Below, one piece after another: positions 17,888 through 26,186 of a DNA stretch of 64,000 bases. The DNA is from Leptospira limi (GTDB lineage: Bacteria; Spirochaetota; Leptospiria; Leptospirales; Leptospiraceae). Positions within the stretch are counted from its first letter, which is position 1, and the number at the start of each line of letters is the position of its first letter. The DNA is taken from contig NZ_JAMQPV010000001.1 of the NCBI RefSeq assembly GCF_026151395.1, positions 1,550,001 through 1,614,000 on the forward strand, read 5' to 3'. The notes below the pieces were generated by a model, which saw nothing but the letters and a program-made list of their open reading frames with translations, did no database searches and had not been told where the DNA came from. The translations under genes were made by a program, and so were the position numbers.

Positions 17888-18385
17888 ATGTTTTTATCTC
17901 AGATATATATCTTTGGATTCATAGGTTTTTTATTTCTAACCACTAGTCTTTTTTCAGAAGCAGATTCCAAATACACAGGACCTATCTCTCGTTCCGAAAA
18001 ACGAATCTTAGATGGTAAGATGGAATTCCAAAAGACGGGAGTTTTCCCTTTAGAATGGAAGTTGTATTTCAAAGGGAAACAAGGGGATTTTGTTGTATTT
18101 TATGATTTAAATGGAGATGAAATTCACTTTCGGTATCGTAGGAATAAGTTTGATTTGGATGCTGAATTTTTTGTCAAAGACTTGTTTATTGGTAATCCAT
18201 ATTTAGTCAAAGGGGAATGGATCGGATACTATTATTATGCAGTAGATGAAAGAGGAAAAAGGTCATCATTACCCACTCCTAAAAAACTTCCTGGCGAAAA
18301 AAATGAATTCATCGACAAACAATCGATCCCCATTTTCCAATTACAAACCTACCAAGAAATCAGAACCGACGATTTGTTGTATTAG
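17888..18385 (+). CDS. Exported protein of unknown function
   Basis: The ATG at 17888 gives 165 residues beginning with a strong signal peptide (FLSQIYIFGFIGFLFLTTSLFSE). The mature part is beta-rich, with a repeated style of short strands (LEWKLYFKGKQGDFVVFYD, EIHFRYRRNKF) resembling Ig-like or fibronectin-like strands, but no family is recognised. A longer start at 17798 overlaps the HEAT gene stop as ATGA and would add 30 residues before the signal peptide; the overlap favours coupling, the signal peptide favours 17888. The 3' end overlaps the convergent gene's stop by 4 bp. Confidence 0.6.
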   Translation: MFLSQIYIFGFIGFLFLTTSLFSEADSKYTGPISRSEKRILDGKMEFQKTGVFPLEWKLYFKGKQGDFVVFYDLNGDEIHFRYRRNKFDLDAEFFVKDLFIGNPYLVKGEWIGYYYYAVDERGKRSSLPTPKKLPGEKNEFIDKQSIPIFQLQTYQEIRTDDLLY

Positions 18386-19950
18386 AGATCAAATAAATGT
18401 AAAAATTGAAAATTGATGAATAAAATAGGTGCGGGAGATGTTTTTTTCTCAGAATAACTGACGTTTAGTGAAACAAACTGACTTACATATTTAATTTTGA
18501 TGATTTCTTCTCTATCTGTTAAATTGACATTAAAATCGGATGCATACGTCCAGTTTTCAAACCAAGATCTTGTTTTTAAATTCCCTTCTCTAAAAATGGC
18601 ACTCAGTTCTAATAAATGTCCAATTTGAAGTGGGATTGCTATTTTTCCTTCCCATTGGTTTCCTAATTCCCTTCGTTCCATCCCAATAGAATAAACCGTA
18701 CGATCTTTTCTCCATTCATAGAATATGGCTCTCCCCGTTTCTTGGTATTGGTAGTTGCCAACTTCATTATATTGCCTATAACGAAAGAGAACATTCCCAA
18801 ACTGCGTAGCGATGATTGGTAAAAAACCAGAACCACCACTTTCATAACGATGGCCTTCCTGCGAGGATAAAACCTCTCCCCCTAAAATATTTTGATAACT
18901 ACCTCTCATATAACCTAAAGTTTGTGGGATTTCTGGGCGAATGTCTCCACTGGATACGTTTCCATACAAAAGTGGAGAGTCACGGTAAACGGTAACATCA
19001 ACTAAAATGTTTGAGTCCACAAATTCTGATTTGGAATAGTAAAAACCAACAGTCTCCTTACGATTCAAAATTGATTCGGATTGGATTCTATGTTTCCCAA
19101 ACTGTTGTAATTGTAAGCTGTCATTGACAAAAAAACTGGATTTATTTTCTCCGGGGGACCAAACACCCGAATAAGATTTGTTTGGTGATGAGAAGTAAAT
19201 TCCAGGGTAGGATGAAAACCCAGGTGCAAAATAAACTCCATAGTCAGTTGGTTTCCCAAATAAGGAATTTTGGGTTCCGAAAAAATGAGAACTTTGAATG
19301 GGTTGGGGGAGTGGTGAATTGGGTCTATCCATTTGGGAATAAAAATTAGGATCTTTGGCAAAGTAAAAGTGGGGGATTGGTTTATACCGATTACCAGATG
19401 TTATGTGAAAAGAATTGTATTTGAAATGAATGCCGTATAAAAAATCGTCATCACGTTTTTCAAAGGAAAATCGTTGGCCTTTTTGGAATCCCCCAAAGGC
19501 AAAAGCGGAATGGTTTTTTTCTTCTCTTGGAAGGTATTGGACATCCAAGTTTTGGTACCCAAGTCCTAAAAACAAATGATCTTCTAAAAATGGATCCTTG
19601 GTAGGAATTTCTGTTTGGGGTTTGTTTTCGGTAATGCCATGATTTCCGATTTTCTTTTTGTCATGGGGGATGTTTGGTTTTGGTTCCCAGTTTGGAGGGG
19701 GGTAACTCAAATTCTCCAATTTCCATAATTTGGAGACAAGTGCCGCATCCTTACCCTTCAGGGAACGTTTCCATTGGAAAAACTCTGTCCTTGGGGATTT
19801 TACCTTCTGTTGCCAGAGGGCCACAAGTTTTGGAGAGAATCCAACACGTAGTAAACTGGCCACAGGGACGTCTTTCGGTGATTTTTCTCCAGCAAACAAT
19901 GACTGTACGAAGATAAACCACAAAAATAGCGCAATTTTCTGCCAATCCAC
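18382..19950 (-). CDS. Exported protein, probable outer-membrane barrel
   Basis: The 522-residue protein starts with a signal peptide (KIALFLWFIFVQSLFAGE). An N-terminal helical segment of about 60 residues follows, then a Pro/Lys-rich linker, and the remainder is rich in aromatic beta strands of alternating pattern (for example RFSFEKRDDDFLYGIHFKYNSF and LELSAIFREGNLKTRSWF), ending with FINFQFLHLFDL. This plan fits an outer-membrane beta-barrel with an N-terminal periplasmic domain. The helical segment faintly resembles helix-hairpin-helix units, which is too weak to call. Function unknown. It is convergent with the preceding gene and transcribed alone. Confidence 0.65.
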   Translation of the reverse strand: MDWQKIALFLWFIFVQSLFAGEKSPKDVPVASLLRVGFSPKLVALWQQKVKSPRTEFFQWKRSLKGKDAALVSKLWKLENLSYPPPNWEPKPNIPHDKKKIGNHGITENKPQTEIPTKDPFLEDHLFLGLGYQNLDVQYLPREEKNHSAFAFGGFQKGQRFSFEKRDDDFLYGIHFKYNSFHITSGNRYKPIPHFYFAKDPNFYSQMDRPNSPLPQPIQSSHFFGTQNSLFGKPTDYGVYFAPGFSSYPGIYFSSPNKSYSGVWSPGENKSSFFVNDSLQLQQFGKHRIQSESILNRKETVGFYYSKSEFVDSNILVDVTVYRDSPLLYGNVSSGDIRPEIPQTLGYMRGSYQNILGGEVLSSQEGHRYESGGSGFLPIIATQFGNVLFRYRQYNEVGNYQYQETGRAIFYEWRKDRTVYSIGMERRELGNQWEGKIAIPLQIGHLLELSAIFREGNLKTRSWFENWTYASDFNVNLTDREEIIKIKYVSQFVSLNVSYSEKKTSPAPILFINFQFLHLFDL

Positions 19951-20118
19951 CAGGATTGGGGTTCGATTTTGTTCTTTTTTTCCCTCATTCCGTTTGCTTT
20001 TTTTTGAAAAAGGGACATATTCTATGGAACGGCGAAAAAAAATCCATCTAGGGGCGGGTTTTGTCCCAGAGGAATGCTAAATTGTTCATACAAACCGATA
20101 AAAACGTGAAAAAAATAT

Positions 20119-20145
20119 TGACTTAACTTCTCATATGTTAAGTAG
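20119..20145 (+). promoter_or_regulatory. Inverted repeat overlapping a TTGACT word
   Basis: A 7-bp perfect inverted repeat, ACTTAAC (20122-20128) and GTTAAGT (20138-20144), with a 9-bp spacer, overlaps a -35-like TTGACT at 20119-20124. It lies about 80-105 bp upstream of the small gene at 20226, in a 275-bp intergenic stretch. The arrangement could be an operator over a promoter. No convincing -10 was found at standard spacing. Confidence 0.35.
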
Positions 20146-20225
20146 TGTAAACAAGCGTTTAGTATATTATTGGTATTATTTTTTAGTTTTATGTCGTCTA
20201 ACAAGATGACGGGGAGGAAAAACCT

Positions 20226-20441
20226 ATGATCGTTCGATCCATCCAACAACCCGCTTACAACCGCCATAAGGATTCTGGGCTCGCTGGCCAAGGTCCTAAA
20301 AAGGGATTTGCCCAAAACCAATCCGGAAAAACCTTCGAAGAGTACCTCATGGAAGCATTCCAAGGAGAGGTAGTCCAAAAAGGGAATTGGGTATCCCCCA
20401 ACCTTTCTGACTTAGGGCAAAAGAACTTAAGGAAGATGTAA
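20226..20441 (+). CDS. Small protein of unknown function
   Basis: This frame encodes 71 residues and is preceded by a strong ribosome site (ggggaggaaa, 6-7 bp before ATG). The protein is hydrophilic, Gln/Gly/Lys-rich and has no signal peptide or membrane segment: it includes GLAGQGPKKGF and a predicted helix FEEYLMEAFQGEVV. It is not recognised. The good ribosome site and the inverted repeat upstream argue that it is a real gene. It precedes the exporter operon by 57 bp on the same strand and could be co-transcribed with it. Confidence 0.6.
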   Translation: MIVRSIQQPAYNRHKDSGLAGQGPKKGFAQNQSGKTFEEYLMEAFQGEVVQKGNWVSPNLSDLGQKNLRKM

Positions 20442-20498
20442 GGACCAATGCCTTGGTTTCTGGTCTAGAATCAGAGACTGAGGGCCGACAATCAAAGT

Positions 20499-21248
20499 AT
20501 GGAGAAACTATCCATACTTTGGGCACTCGTTCGGCGTGACTATGCTCTGCAATATGCAGGATCCTTCTTGGGAATTTCCTGGATGTTTTTGCAGAACTTA
20601 ATACTCATCAGTTTGTACGCCCTTGTTTTTTTAGTCCTCAATCTAAGAAACCCATCCACCCAAGAAGATTTCACTGCTTATTTACTCACTGGACTCTTGT
20701 ATTGGATTCCAATCCAAGAATTACTCGTTCGAGGCACAGGTATCCTCACTGACAATCGTTCCTTACTCAAACGTTCAAGCCTTGGCATTGATCTTTTTTT
20801 ATGGATTCCGTTTGTTCAGTTTCTCATCCATAGTTTCATCACATCCATTCCGGTGTTCCTTTACTTAGGGTATTCAGGAACATTAAACCTAACCGGAATC
20901 TTTTTTGGTTACACTGTTCTTGTTCTGTCTGGACTGTATCTGATGTTACTATTACATTATCTTTCACGACTCAATATTCTCCTAAAGGATATCTCACCTT
21001 TGATTCGTTTGGTGAGCCAATTGGTATTTTGGGGGATTCCTGTTTTGTATTACCCAACAGGATATCTTAAACAATGGAATGAATGGAATCCATTCACAAT
21101 TCCTTTGGATGTATTTCGCACAACTGTGATTCGTGGGTTCCAATCTCAATTTGAGTGGTTACACATCATGCCATTTTTACTTTTCTTTTTCCTTGTTTAT
21201 TTACTCGCCAAACGGAAATTCCAATCCGTAATTTTGGATCATCTTTAA
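20499..21248 (+). CDS. wzm: Polysaccharide ABC exporter permease (Wzm type)
   Basis: This ABC-2 family integral membrane protein has 249 residues and about six transmembrane segments, beginning with a cytoplasmic helix and the family motif ALQYAGSFLGISWMF (compare RRDLKxRYxxSxLGxLW in Wzm/TagG). Later segments include LVSQLVFWGIPVLYYPTGYL and WNPFTIPLDVFRTTVI. It forms the pore for export of O-antigen or another glycan to the periplasm. The Wzt ATPase gene follows after 6 bp. The two genes are outside any obvious large O-antigen cluster in this window. Confidence 0.9.
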   Translation: MEKLSILWALVRRDYALQYAGSFLGISWMFLQNLILISLYALVFLVLNLRNPSTQEDFTAYLLTGLLYWIPIQELLVRGTGILTDNRSLLKRSSLGIDLFLWIPFVQFLIHSFITSIPVFLYLGYSGTLNLTGIFFGYTVLVLSGLYLMLLLHYLSRLNILLKDISPLIRLVSQLVFWGIPVLYYPTGYLKQWNEWNPFTIPLDVFRTTVIRGFQSQFEWLHIMPFLLFFFLVYLLAKRKFQSVILDHL

Positions 21249-21254
21249 GTTCCA

Positions 21255-22442
21255 ATGACTTCTGTTCTGATTGAAAATCTTTCCAAGGATTATCATGGGT
21301 TTTCCAAACCTTGGAAACGAATCCTTGCGGGTCTTAGTTTTGGTTACTTAGGGATTGACTCAAAATTTACAGCAATTGATTCATTGAACCTAAAAGTAAA
21401 TCCAGGAGAAATACTTGGCATCATTGGAAGGAATGGAGCAGGTAAGTCGACTCTTTTAAAGTTAATCACAGGTGTGATCCAAAAAGATAAGGGCAATTTA
21501 CAAGTGAATGGTTCCGTTCGTGCCTTACTTGAATTAAGTGTTGGATTTAACCCTGAATTGTCAGGAGAAGAAAATGTATACTTCAATGGTCTAGTATGGG
21601 GATACAAACCAAAAGAAATCAAATCATTATCGGATACTATATTTGCCTTTGCGGAACTAGAAGAGTTTCGTTACACACCCTTAAAGAACTATAGCTCTGG
21701 TATGGCAATGAGACTTGGTTTTAGTTTGGCAACTGCAAAACGACCAGACATCCTCATCGTCGATGAAGCCTTGGCTGTGGGTGATGCAAGTTTCCAACAA
21801 AAATGTCTGAAACGAATTCGTGAATTTTCTGAATTAGGAACCTCTATCCTTGTCGTAAGTCATGATTTAGGATTGGTTTCTTATTTTTGCACACGTGCCC
21901 TTTTATTAGATAAGGGCAGACTTCTTTATGAAGGAAATCCCAAAGAAACAATTGAACAATATATGCATGTGTTAGCTGGTGAGTCAAGTCCGTCTGATTC
22001 CTATTCTTCCAAGTCGATTCAAAATTTACACGTCAGCATTGAAAATCAGGATGGTGTTTCATCGAATGTATTTTTTATCGGAGCACAAGTTCGCTTAAAA
22101 CTAGTTTTCCAATCCGATGCATTTATCGAGGATGCTACCGTTGGTTTTCATATCGATAATGAAAAAGGGATTCGTATCTTTGGAACAAATACCCACCACT
22201 TAGGTGATGGCAATCGGAGTTTCCAAACGGGCAAAGAATACCAGGTAGAATTTGAATTCCCGATACAGTTTTCCCAAGGGAAGTATACGATTGGGGTTTC
22301 AATCCATAAAGGTGAATCCCATATTGAAGGGAGTTATTTCTGGAGGGAATCCATCTTAGATTTTGAAGTAGAATCAGGGAAAATTGAAAAATTTGTAGGA
22401 ATTTGTCAAATCCCAACACAATTCCACATCCGAGAGGACTAG
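21255..22442 (+). CDS. wzt: Polysaccharide ABC exporter ATPase with carbohydrate-binding tail (Wzt type)
   Basis: The 395-residue protein has an ABC ATPase domain (residues about 1-245): Walker A GRNGAGKSTLLKLI, the family-specific LSVGFNPELSGEEN, signature YSSGMAMRLGFS, Walker B DILIVDEALAVGD and the switch His in VVSHDL. The C-terminal 140 residues form an extra beta-rich domain (VGFHIDNEKGIRIFGTNTHH, FEFPIQFSQGKYTIGVSIH), the fold that in Wzt proteins binds the modified end of the glycan before export. That suggests a capped, chain-length-controlled polymer. It pairs with the Wzm permease 6 bp upstream. Confidence 0.93.
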   Translation: MTSVLIENLSKDYHGFSKPWKRILAGLSFGYLGIDSKFTAIDSLNLKVNPGEILGIIGRNGAGKSTLLKLITGVIQKDKGNLQVNGSVRALLELSVGFNPELSGEENVYFNGLVWGYKPKEIKSLSDTIFAFAELEEFRYTPLKNYSSGMAMRLGFSLATAKRPDILIVDEALAVGDASFQQKCLKRIREFSELGTSILVVSHDLGLVSYFCTRALLLDKGRLLYEGNPKETIEQYMHVLAGESSPSDSYSSKSIQNLHVSIENQDGVSSNVFFIGAQVRLKLVFQSDAFIEDATVGFHIDNEKGIRIFGTNTHHLGDGNRSFQTGKEYQVEFEFPIQFSQGKYTIGVSIHKGESHIEGSYFWRESILDFEVESGKIEKFVGICQIPTQFHIRED

Positions 22443-22501
22443 GTTCTTCCATTTAGAAAAACAGTTTCCTTTTTGGTCAAAATAGAAATTCTGGAAATCC
22501 T

Positions 22502-23806
22502 ATGAAAGTTTGCGTAGTCGGAACCGGATATGTGGGTCTCGTTGCAGGTACCTGTTTTGCTGAATATGGCAATGATGTGATTTGTATTGATAAAGATGAA
22601 AAAAAGATCAGTGATTTAAAAACAGGAATCATACCAATTTATGAACCAGGTTTGTCAGAACTGGTAGAACGTAATTATAAAGAAGGCAGACTCAAATTTT
22701 CCACATCGTTAAAGGATGGAGTTGAGTCATCTGAATTCGTATTCATTGCCGTTGGAACTCCGACATCCGATAACGGATCTGCGGACTTACGATTTGTTTT
22801 CGCAGTAGCAGAAGAAGTTGGGAAAACAATGAATGGACACAAAATCATTGTTGATAAATCAACTGTTCCCGTTGGAACTGCAGACAAAGTAAAGGAAATC
22901 GTAGCAAAAAACACAAAACACTCGTTTGATGTGGTTTCGAATCCTGAATTTTTAAAAGAAGGGGCCGCAATTGAAGATTTTATGCGCCCTGAGCGAGTTG
23001 TGATTGGAGCTGAATCAGACCACGCTGCTAAAAAAATGAGTGAGTTATACTCTCCATTTGTATTGAATGGAAACCCAATAATCACCATGAGCATACGCTC
23101 TGCGGAACTCACTAAGTATGCTTGTAACGCTTTCCTTGCGACAAAAATTTCCTTTGTAAATGAGATCGCAAATTTATGTGATGCGTTAGGTGCCAATTAT
23201 GATGATGTTCGGAAAGGTATGGGAACAGATTCAAGAATTGGACGACAATTCTTATATGCAGGTATTGGTTACGGTGGATCTTGTTTCCCGAAAGATGTGA
23301 GAGCACTTCTTAGGACAGCAGAAGAAGTCAATGCACCAATGCACATCATACAATCCGTAGAAGATGTAAATGAAAAACAAAAAACAAGACTTACTGATAA
23401 AATTTTCCAACACTTCAAATCAAATGATATGAAGGGGAAAACATTTGGTATTTGGGGTCTATCGTTTAAACCAGGAACGGATGATATGCGAGAAGCTCCA
23501 TCAATTCCTCTAATCTATGAACTCCATAAAAACGGTGCCAAAATCCAAGTATTTGATCCAGCTGCCATGGAGACTTCTAAGTATTACTTTGATGGCAAAG
23601 TTGAATATAAAAAAGATGCATATTCTACTTTAGAAGGTGCAGATGCTATGTTATTATTAACGGAGTGGCGAGAGTTCAGAGAACCGGATTTTGCAAAGAT
23701 TAAATCCTTGTTAAAGGCTCCACTGATCTTTGATGGAAGAAATCAATATAAACCGACACTTATGCAAGAATTAGGTTTTACGTATTATTCGATTGGTAAC
23801 CGTTGA
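22502..23806 (+). CDS. ugd: UDP-glucose 6-dehydrogenase
   Basis: The 434-residue enzyme oxidises UDP-glucose to UDP-glucuronate with two NAD+. It has the N-terminal Rossmann motif VVGTGYVGLVAGTCFAE, the central DKSTVPVGTADKV and NPEFLKEGAAIEDFM, the catalytic Cys in YGGSCFPKDVRAL, and a C-terminal UDP-binding domain (WGLSFKPGTDDMREAPS). UDP-glucuronate would feed surface polysaccharide or lipopolysaccharide synthesis, consistent with the exporter genes directly upstream on the same strand (59 bp gap). Confidence 0.96.
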   Translation: MKVCVVGTGYVGLVAGTCFAEYGNDVICIDKDEKKISDLKTGIIPIYEPGLSELVERNYKEGRLKFSTSLKDGVESSEFVFIAVGTPTSDNGSADLRFVFAVAEEVGKTMNGHKIIVDKSTVPVGTADKVKEIVAKNTKHSFDVVSNPEFLKEGAAIEDFMRPERVVIGAESDHAAKKMSELYSPFVLNGNPIITMSIRSAELTKYACNAFLATKISFVNEIANLCDALGANYDDVRKGMGTDSRIGRQFLYAGIGYGGSCFPKDVRALLRTAEEVNAPMHIIQSVEDVNEKQKTRLTDKIFQHFKSNDMKGKTFGIWGLSFKPGTDDMREAPSIPLIYELHKNGAKIQVFDPAAMETSKYYFDGKVEYKKDAYSTLEGADAMLLLTEWREFREPDFAKIKSLLKAPLIFDGRNQYKPTLMQELGFTYYSIGNR

Positions 23807-23810
23807 TTTT

Positions 23811-23838
23811 ATTTCGGCAAACCATTGTTTGCTGAAAT
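23811..23838. terminator. Strong hairpin between convergent genes
   Basis: A 12-bp stem (one G-T wobble), ATTTCGGCAAAC (23811-23822) and GTTTGCTGAAAT (23827-23838), closes a 4-base loop. It sits 5 bp after the ugd stop and 10 bp before the end of the convergent thioredoxin-like gene. There is no clear U-tract on either strand, so it may be a bidirectional terminator or an RNA-stabilising hairpin. Confidence 0.5.
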
Positions 23839-23848
23839 GAATTATAAA

Positions 23849-24670
23849 TTAAAAACCTTTTTCGATTTGTAGGAGAGTTTCTTTACAAATTGTTTTGTCT
23901 GACTCCGAGACTAACTTCGGTTGGATCTCGGTAAGGATGGATTTTGCAAGTTTTAAGTCTCCCGATTCTTTTAAACTAATCCCATAATACAATTTTGCAG
24001 TTGTGATTCGTTTTGAATTTGGATAATTTTTGATGAATTCTTTCCAAGAAGATACAGCACCATCTTTTGGTCCATTGACAGATCGAATCAAATTTAAATT
24101 AAAGTGAGAATTCTCTTTTACGATGGGAATGTTTTTAGATTTTTGAATGGAAGCGAGAAATTGTTCTTCAGCTTTTTCATATTCCTTGTTTTGAAAGTAT
24201 AACAATCCTAAACGAAAGTTTAAATGAGGGTTCTCTTTTTCTTTTCTGATTTCAGTTTTTAAAAAAGATTCTAAGTTTGGTTCTTGTAAAATCCTTTTTG
24301 ATAGGGAGACAATATCTTCCTTGGTTGCAAGGCCTACTATCTTTGTTACAAAATTTCCATCCCCATCTAAGAACAAAATCGTAGGATAACCTTCGACATT
24401 GTATTTTTTGCGGAGGTTTGGAAATTCTTCCCCATCGAGTCGTACTCGAACGAATTGGTCTAAGATGCGACTCACTTCTGGGTCCGGGAAAATTTCTTTT
24501 TCCAAAACCATACAATACGTACACCAATCTGCAAATACATCAACGATAATGAATTTATTTTCCTGTTTGGCGGTTTCAAATCCCTTTTGAATGGAATTGC
24601 CCCAACTTGACTCAGCAGATAAACTCGAGCATAAAATGAAGGAAAAAACTAGAGTGGTAAAACGGTACAT
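23849..24670 (-). CDS. Periplasmic thioredoxin-fold protein with TPR-like tail
   Basis: The protein has 273 residues. A signal peptide (YRFTTLVFSFILCSSLSAE) precedes a thioredoxin domain with CxxC active site in FADWCTYCMVLEKEIF and the cis-Pro region GYPTILFLD. This is closest to the DsbD-gamma/thioredoxin-7 group that works as a periplasmic reductant. After about residue 145 come helical TPR-like repeats (LNFRLGLLYFQNKEYEKAEEQF, AKLYYGISLKESGDLKLAKSIL) probably for partner binding. It is transcribed alone. Substrate unknown; cytochrome or cysteine-protein maturation is a guess from the family. Confidence 0.85.
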   Translation of the reverse strand: MYRFTTLVFSFILCSSLSAESSWGNSIQKGFETAKQENKFIIVDVFADWCTYCMVLEKEIFPDPEVSRILDQFVRVRLDGEEFPNLRKKYNVEGYPTILFLDGDGNFVTKIVGLATKEDIVSLSKRILQEPNLESFLKTEIRKEKENPHLNFRLGLLYFQNKEYEKAEEQFLASIQKSKNIPIVKENSHFNLNLIRSVNGPKDGAVSSWKEFIKNYPNSKRITTAKLYYGISLKESGDLKLAKSILTEIQPKLVSESDKTICKETLLQIEKGF

Positions 24671-24769
24671 CCTTTCTCATTCTAGCTGATTTCTGAGATT
24701 ACCAACAACCAATTTTCGCTTTTTCGAAATAGAATGGGCAGTTTCCATGGTAGTTAGAAGGCAAACGAA

Positions 24770-25048
24770 ATGGAATTTTTATTAAAATTGGAAGATTTAC
24801 TCCGCAAACGAAAAGAAGAATTACCTGAAAAATCTTACACTGCTGAATTGTTTCGCGACGGTGTTGACCGTATCCTTAAAAAAATCGGTGAGGAAGCGGG
24901 TGAGGTCATCATTGCTGCAAAAAATCCAAACGAAAAAGAACTCATTCACGAAATTGCAGATTTGGTTTTCCATTTAGAAGTATTGATGGTGGAAAAAGGG
25001 ATTAGTTTATCAACGATCGCAAAAGAATTAGAAAAAAGACACAGTTAA
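24770..25048 (+). CDS. hisE: Phosphoribosyl-ATP pyrophosphatase
   Basis: The 92-residue protein is a stand-alone HisE of the all-alpha NTP pyrophosphatase (MazG-like) fold. It hydrolyses phosphoribosyl-ATP to phosphoribosyl-AMP in histidine synthesis. The metal-binding helices are visible: [16 protein letters not shown] and [17 protein letters not shown]. No other his genes are in the window, and hisI is not fused to it. The lpxK gene follows after 28 bp on the same strand. Confidence 0.93.
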   Translation: MEFLLKLEDLLRKRKEELPEKSYTAELFRDGVDRILKKIGEEAGEVIIAAKNPNEKELIHEIADLVFHLEVLMVEKGISLSTIAKELEKRHS

Positions 25049-25076
25049 CAGTAGTAGTTTCCTCTCGCGAAACGAA

Positions 25077-26186
25077 ATGAAAGTTTTTTTCACTTTATTT
25101 TTACCTCTTACTTGGTTGTATCAGTTTCTCTTTTGGTTGTCTCAAAGGAGAAAAAAAACAACCGTTTTACCAAATACCTTAGTGATCAGTGTTGGAAACA
25201 TCACGGTTGGTGGTACTGGGAAAACTCCTTTTGTTCAGTATTTAGTCCAATACTTTCAAAAAACAAACAAAGATTATGCGATTTCAATCTTATCACGTGG
25301 ATACAAAGCAAAATTGTCAAAAGAAGGTGCAATCCTTACTGATGGTCATTCTCCAAATCTATTTGGAGATGAACCTAGCGAACACAAAGAACGTTTTCCT
25401 AGTGTTCAAGTGATGATTGGGCAGAATCGAATTGGTAGTTTTCTCAAACACAATCAAATTCAGTCCAAACAACATATTGTGATTTTGGATGATGGATTCC
25501 AACACAACCAAATTCATAGAGATTTTGACATTGTATTACTCGACAATAATGCTCCCTTTGGAAATGGTTTTACGATTCCACTTGGGTATTTACGAGAACC
25601 AATTTCGCATTTAAAACGTGCAAACGTCATTGTATTTACAAAAATTACGAAAACAAATCAAAAAGAATTCGAAAAAGGAAAAGGAACACTCGACCAATTA
25701 GGAATTCAATTGCCTACCTTTGGTTCTTCTTTCCAAGCAGATGCCTACCAAATCAATTTAGATACATTCGGACAATCATTGGTTCCCAAAAATTCTTTAA
25801 AGCGAGAAGCTTCAACTAGCGATAGTTATTTTTTGTTTACTGGTGTTGGGAATCCAAATCATGTTTTGGAAACAACGATCTCTACCTTAAATACTAATCA
25901 AATCCAATCTCGATTTTTCCCTGACCATTATGAATTTGAAGAAACTGTATTACTCGCTTTACTGGATGGTAAAGATGAAAAAACGATTTTTGTGACAACG
26001 GAAAAAGATTGGGTAAAAGTTAGAACACAAAACAAATTTATCGAAGAAATGAAACGTAAAAAAATGCAACTTCTTGTCATCAGAGTTGATGTGGTGTTAG
26101 AAGAACAATCTGTTTTTGAGTCTATGTTAGCTCATCTCGTTTCCACTTACGAAGTAAAAAACGGTCTGGTTTCAAAGCCTTCTTAA
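25077..26186 (+). CDS. lpxK: Tetraacyldisaccharide 4'-kinase
   Basis: LpxK phosphorylates the 4' position of the lipid A disaccharide at the inner-membrane cytoplasmic face. The 369-residue protein starts with a membrane-associating segment (FFTLFLPLTWLYQFLFWL), followed by the Walker A-type motif VGNITVGGTGKTPFV, then SRGYKAK, DEPSEHKERFP, VILDDGFQH and the C-terminal TTEKDWVKVR. Length is slightly above the usual 320-345 residues. Its 3' end overlaps the convergent mnmC2-type gene by 65 bp. Confidence 0.94.
   Translation: MKVFFTLFLPLTWLYQFLFWLSQRRKKTTVLPNTLVISVGNITVGGTGKTPFVQYLVQYFQKTNKDYAISILSRGYKAKLSKEGAILTDGHSPNLFGDEPSEHKERFPSVQVMIGQNRIGSFLKHNQIQSKQHIVILDDGFQHNQIHRDFDIVLLDNNAPFGNGFTIPLGYLREPISHLKRANVIVFTKITKTNQKEFEKGKGTLDQLGIQLPTFGSSFQADAYQINLDTFGQSLVPKNSLKREASTSDSYFLFTGVGNPNHVLETTISTLNTNQIQSRFFPDHYEFEETVLLALLDGKDEKTIFVTTEKDWVKVRTQNKFIEEMKRKKMQLLVIRVDVVLEEQSVFESMLAHLVSTYEVKNGLVSKPS

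Noticed and set aside
20024..20080. 18-codon frame in the 19951-20225 gap
   Set aside because: Too short, no ribosome site, and no other support; could not be separated from chance.
19951..20225. Possible RNA gene or origin in the 275-bp gap
   Set aside because: Beyond the inverted repeat and T/A-rich runs no stable cloverleaf, repeat family or DnaA-box cluster was seen.
20022..20378. Minus-strand open frame opposite the small gene at 20226
   Set aside because: No ribosome site and unusual composition; the plus-strand small gene has a strong ribosome site.
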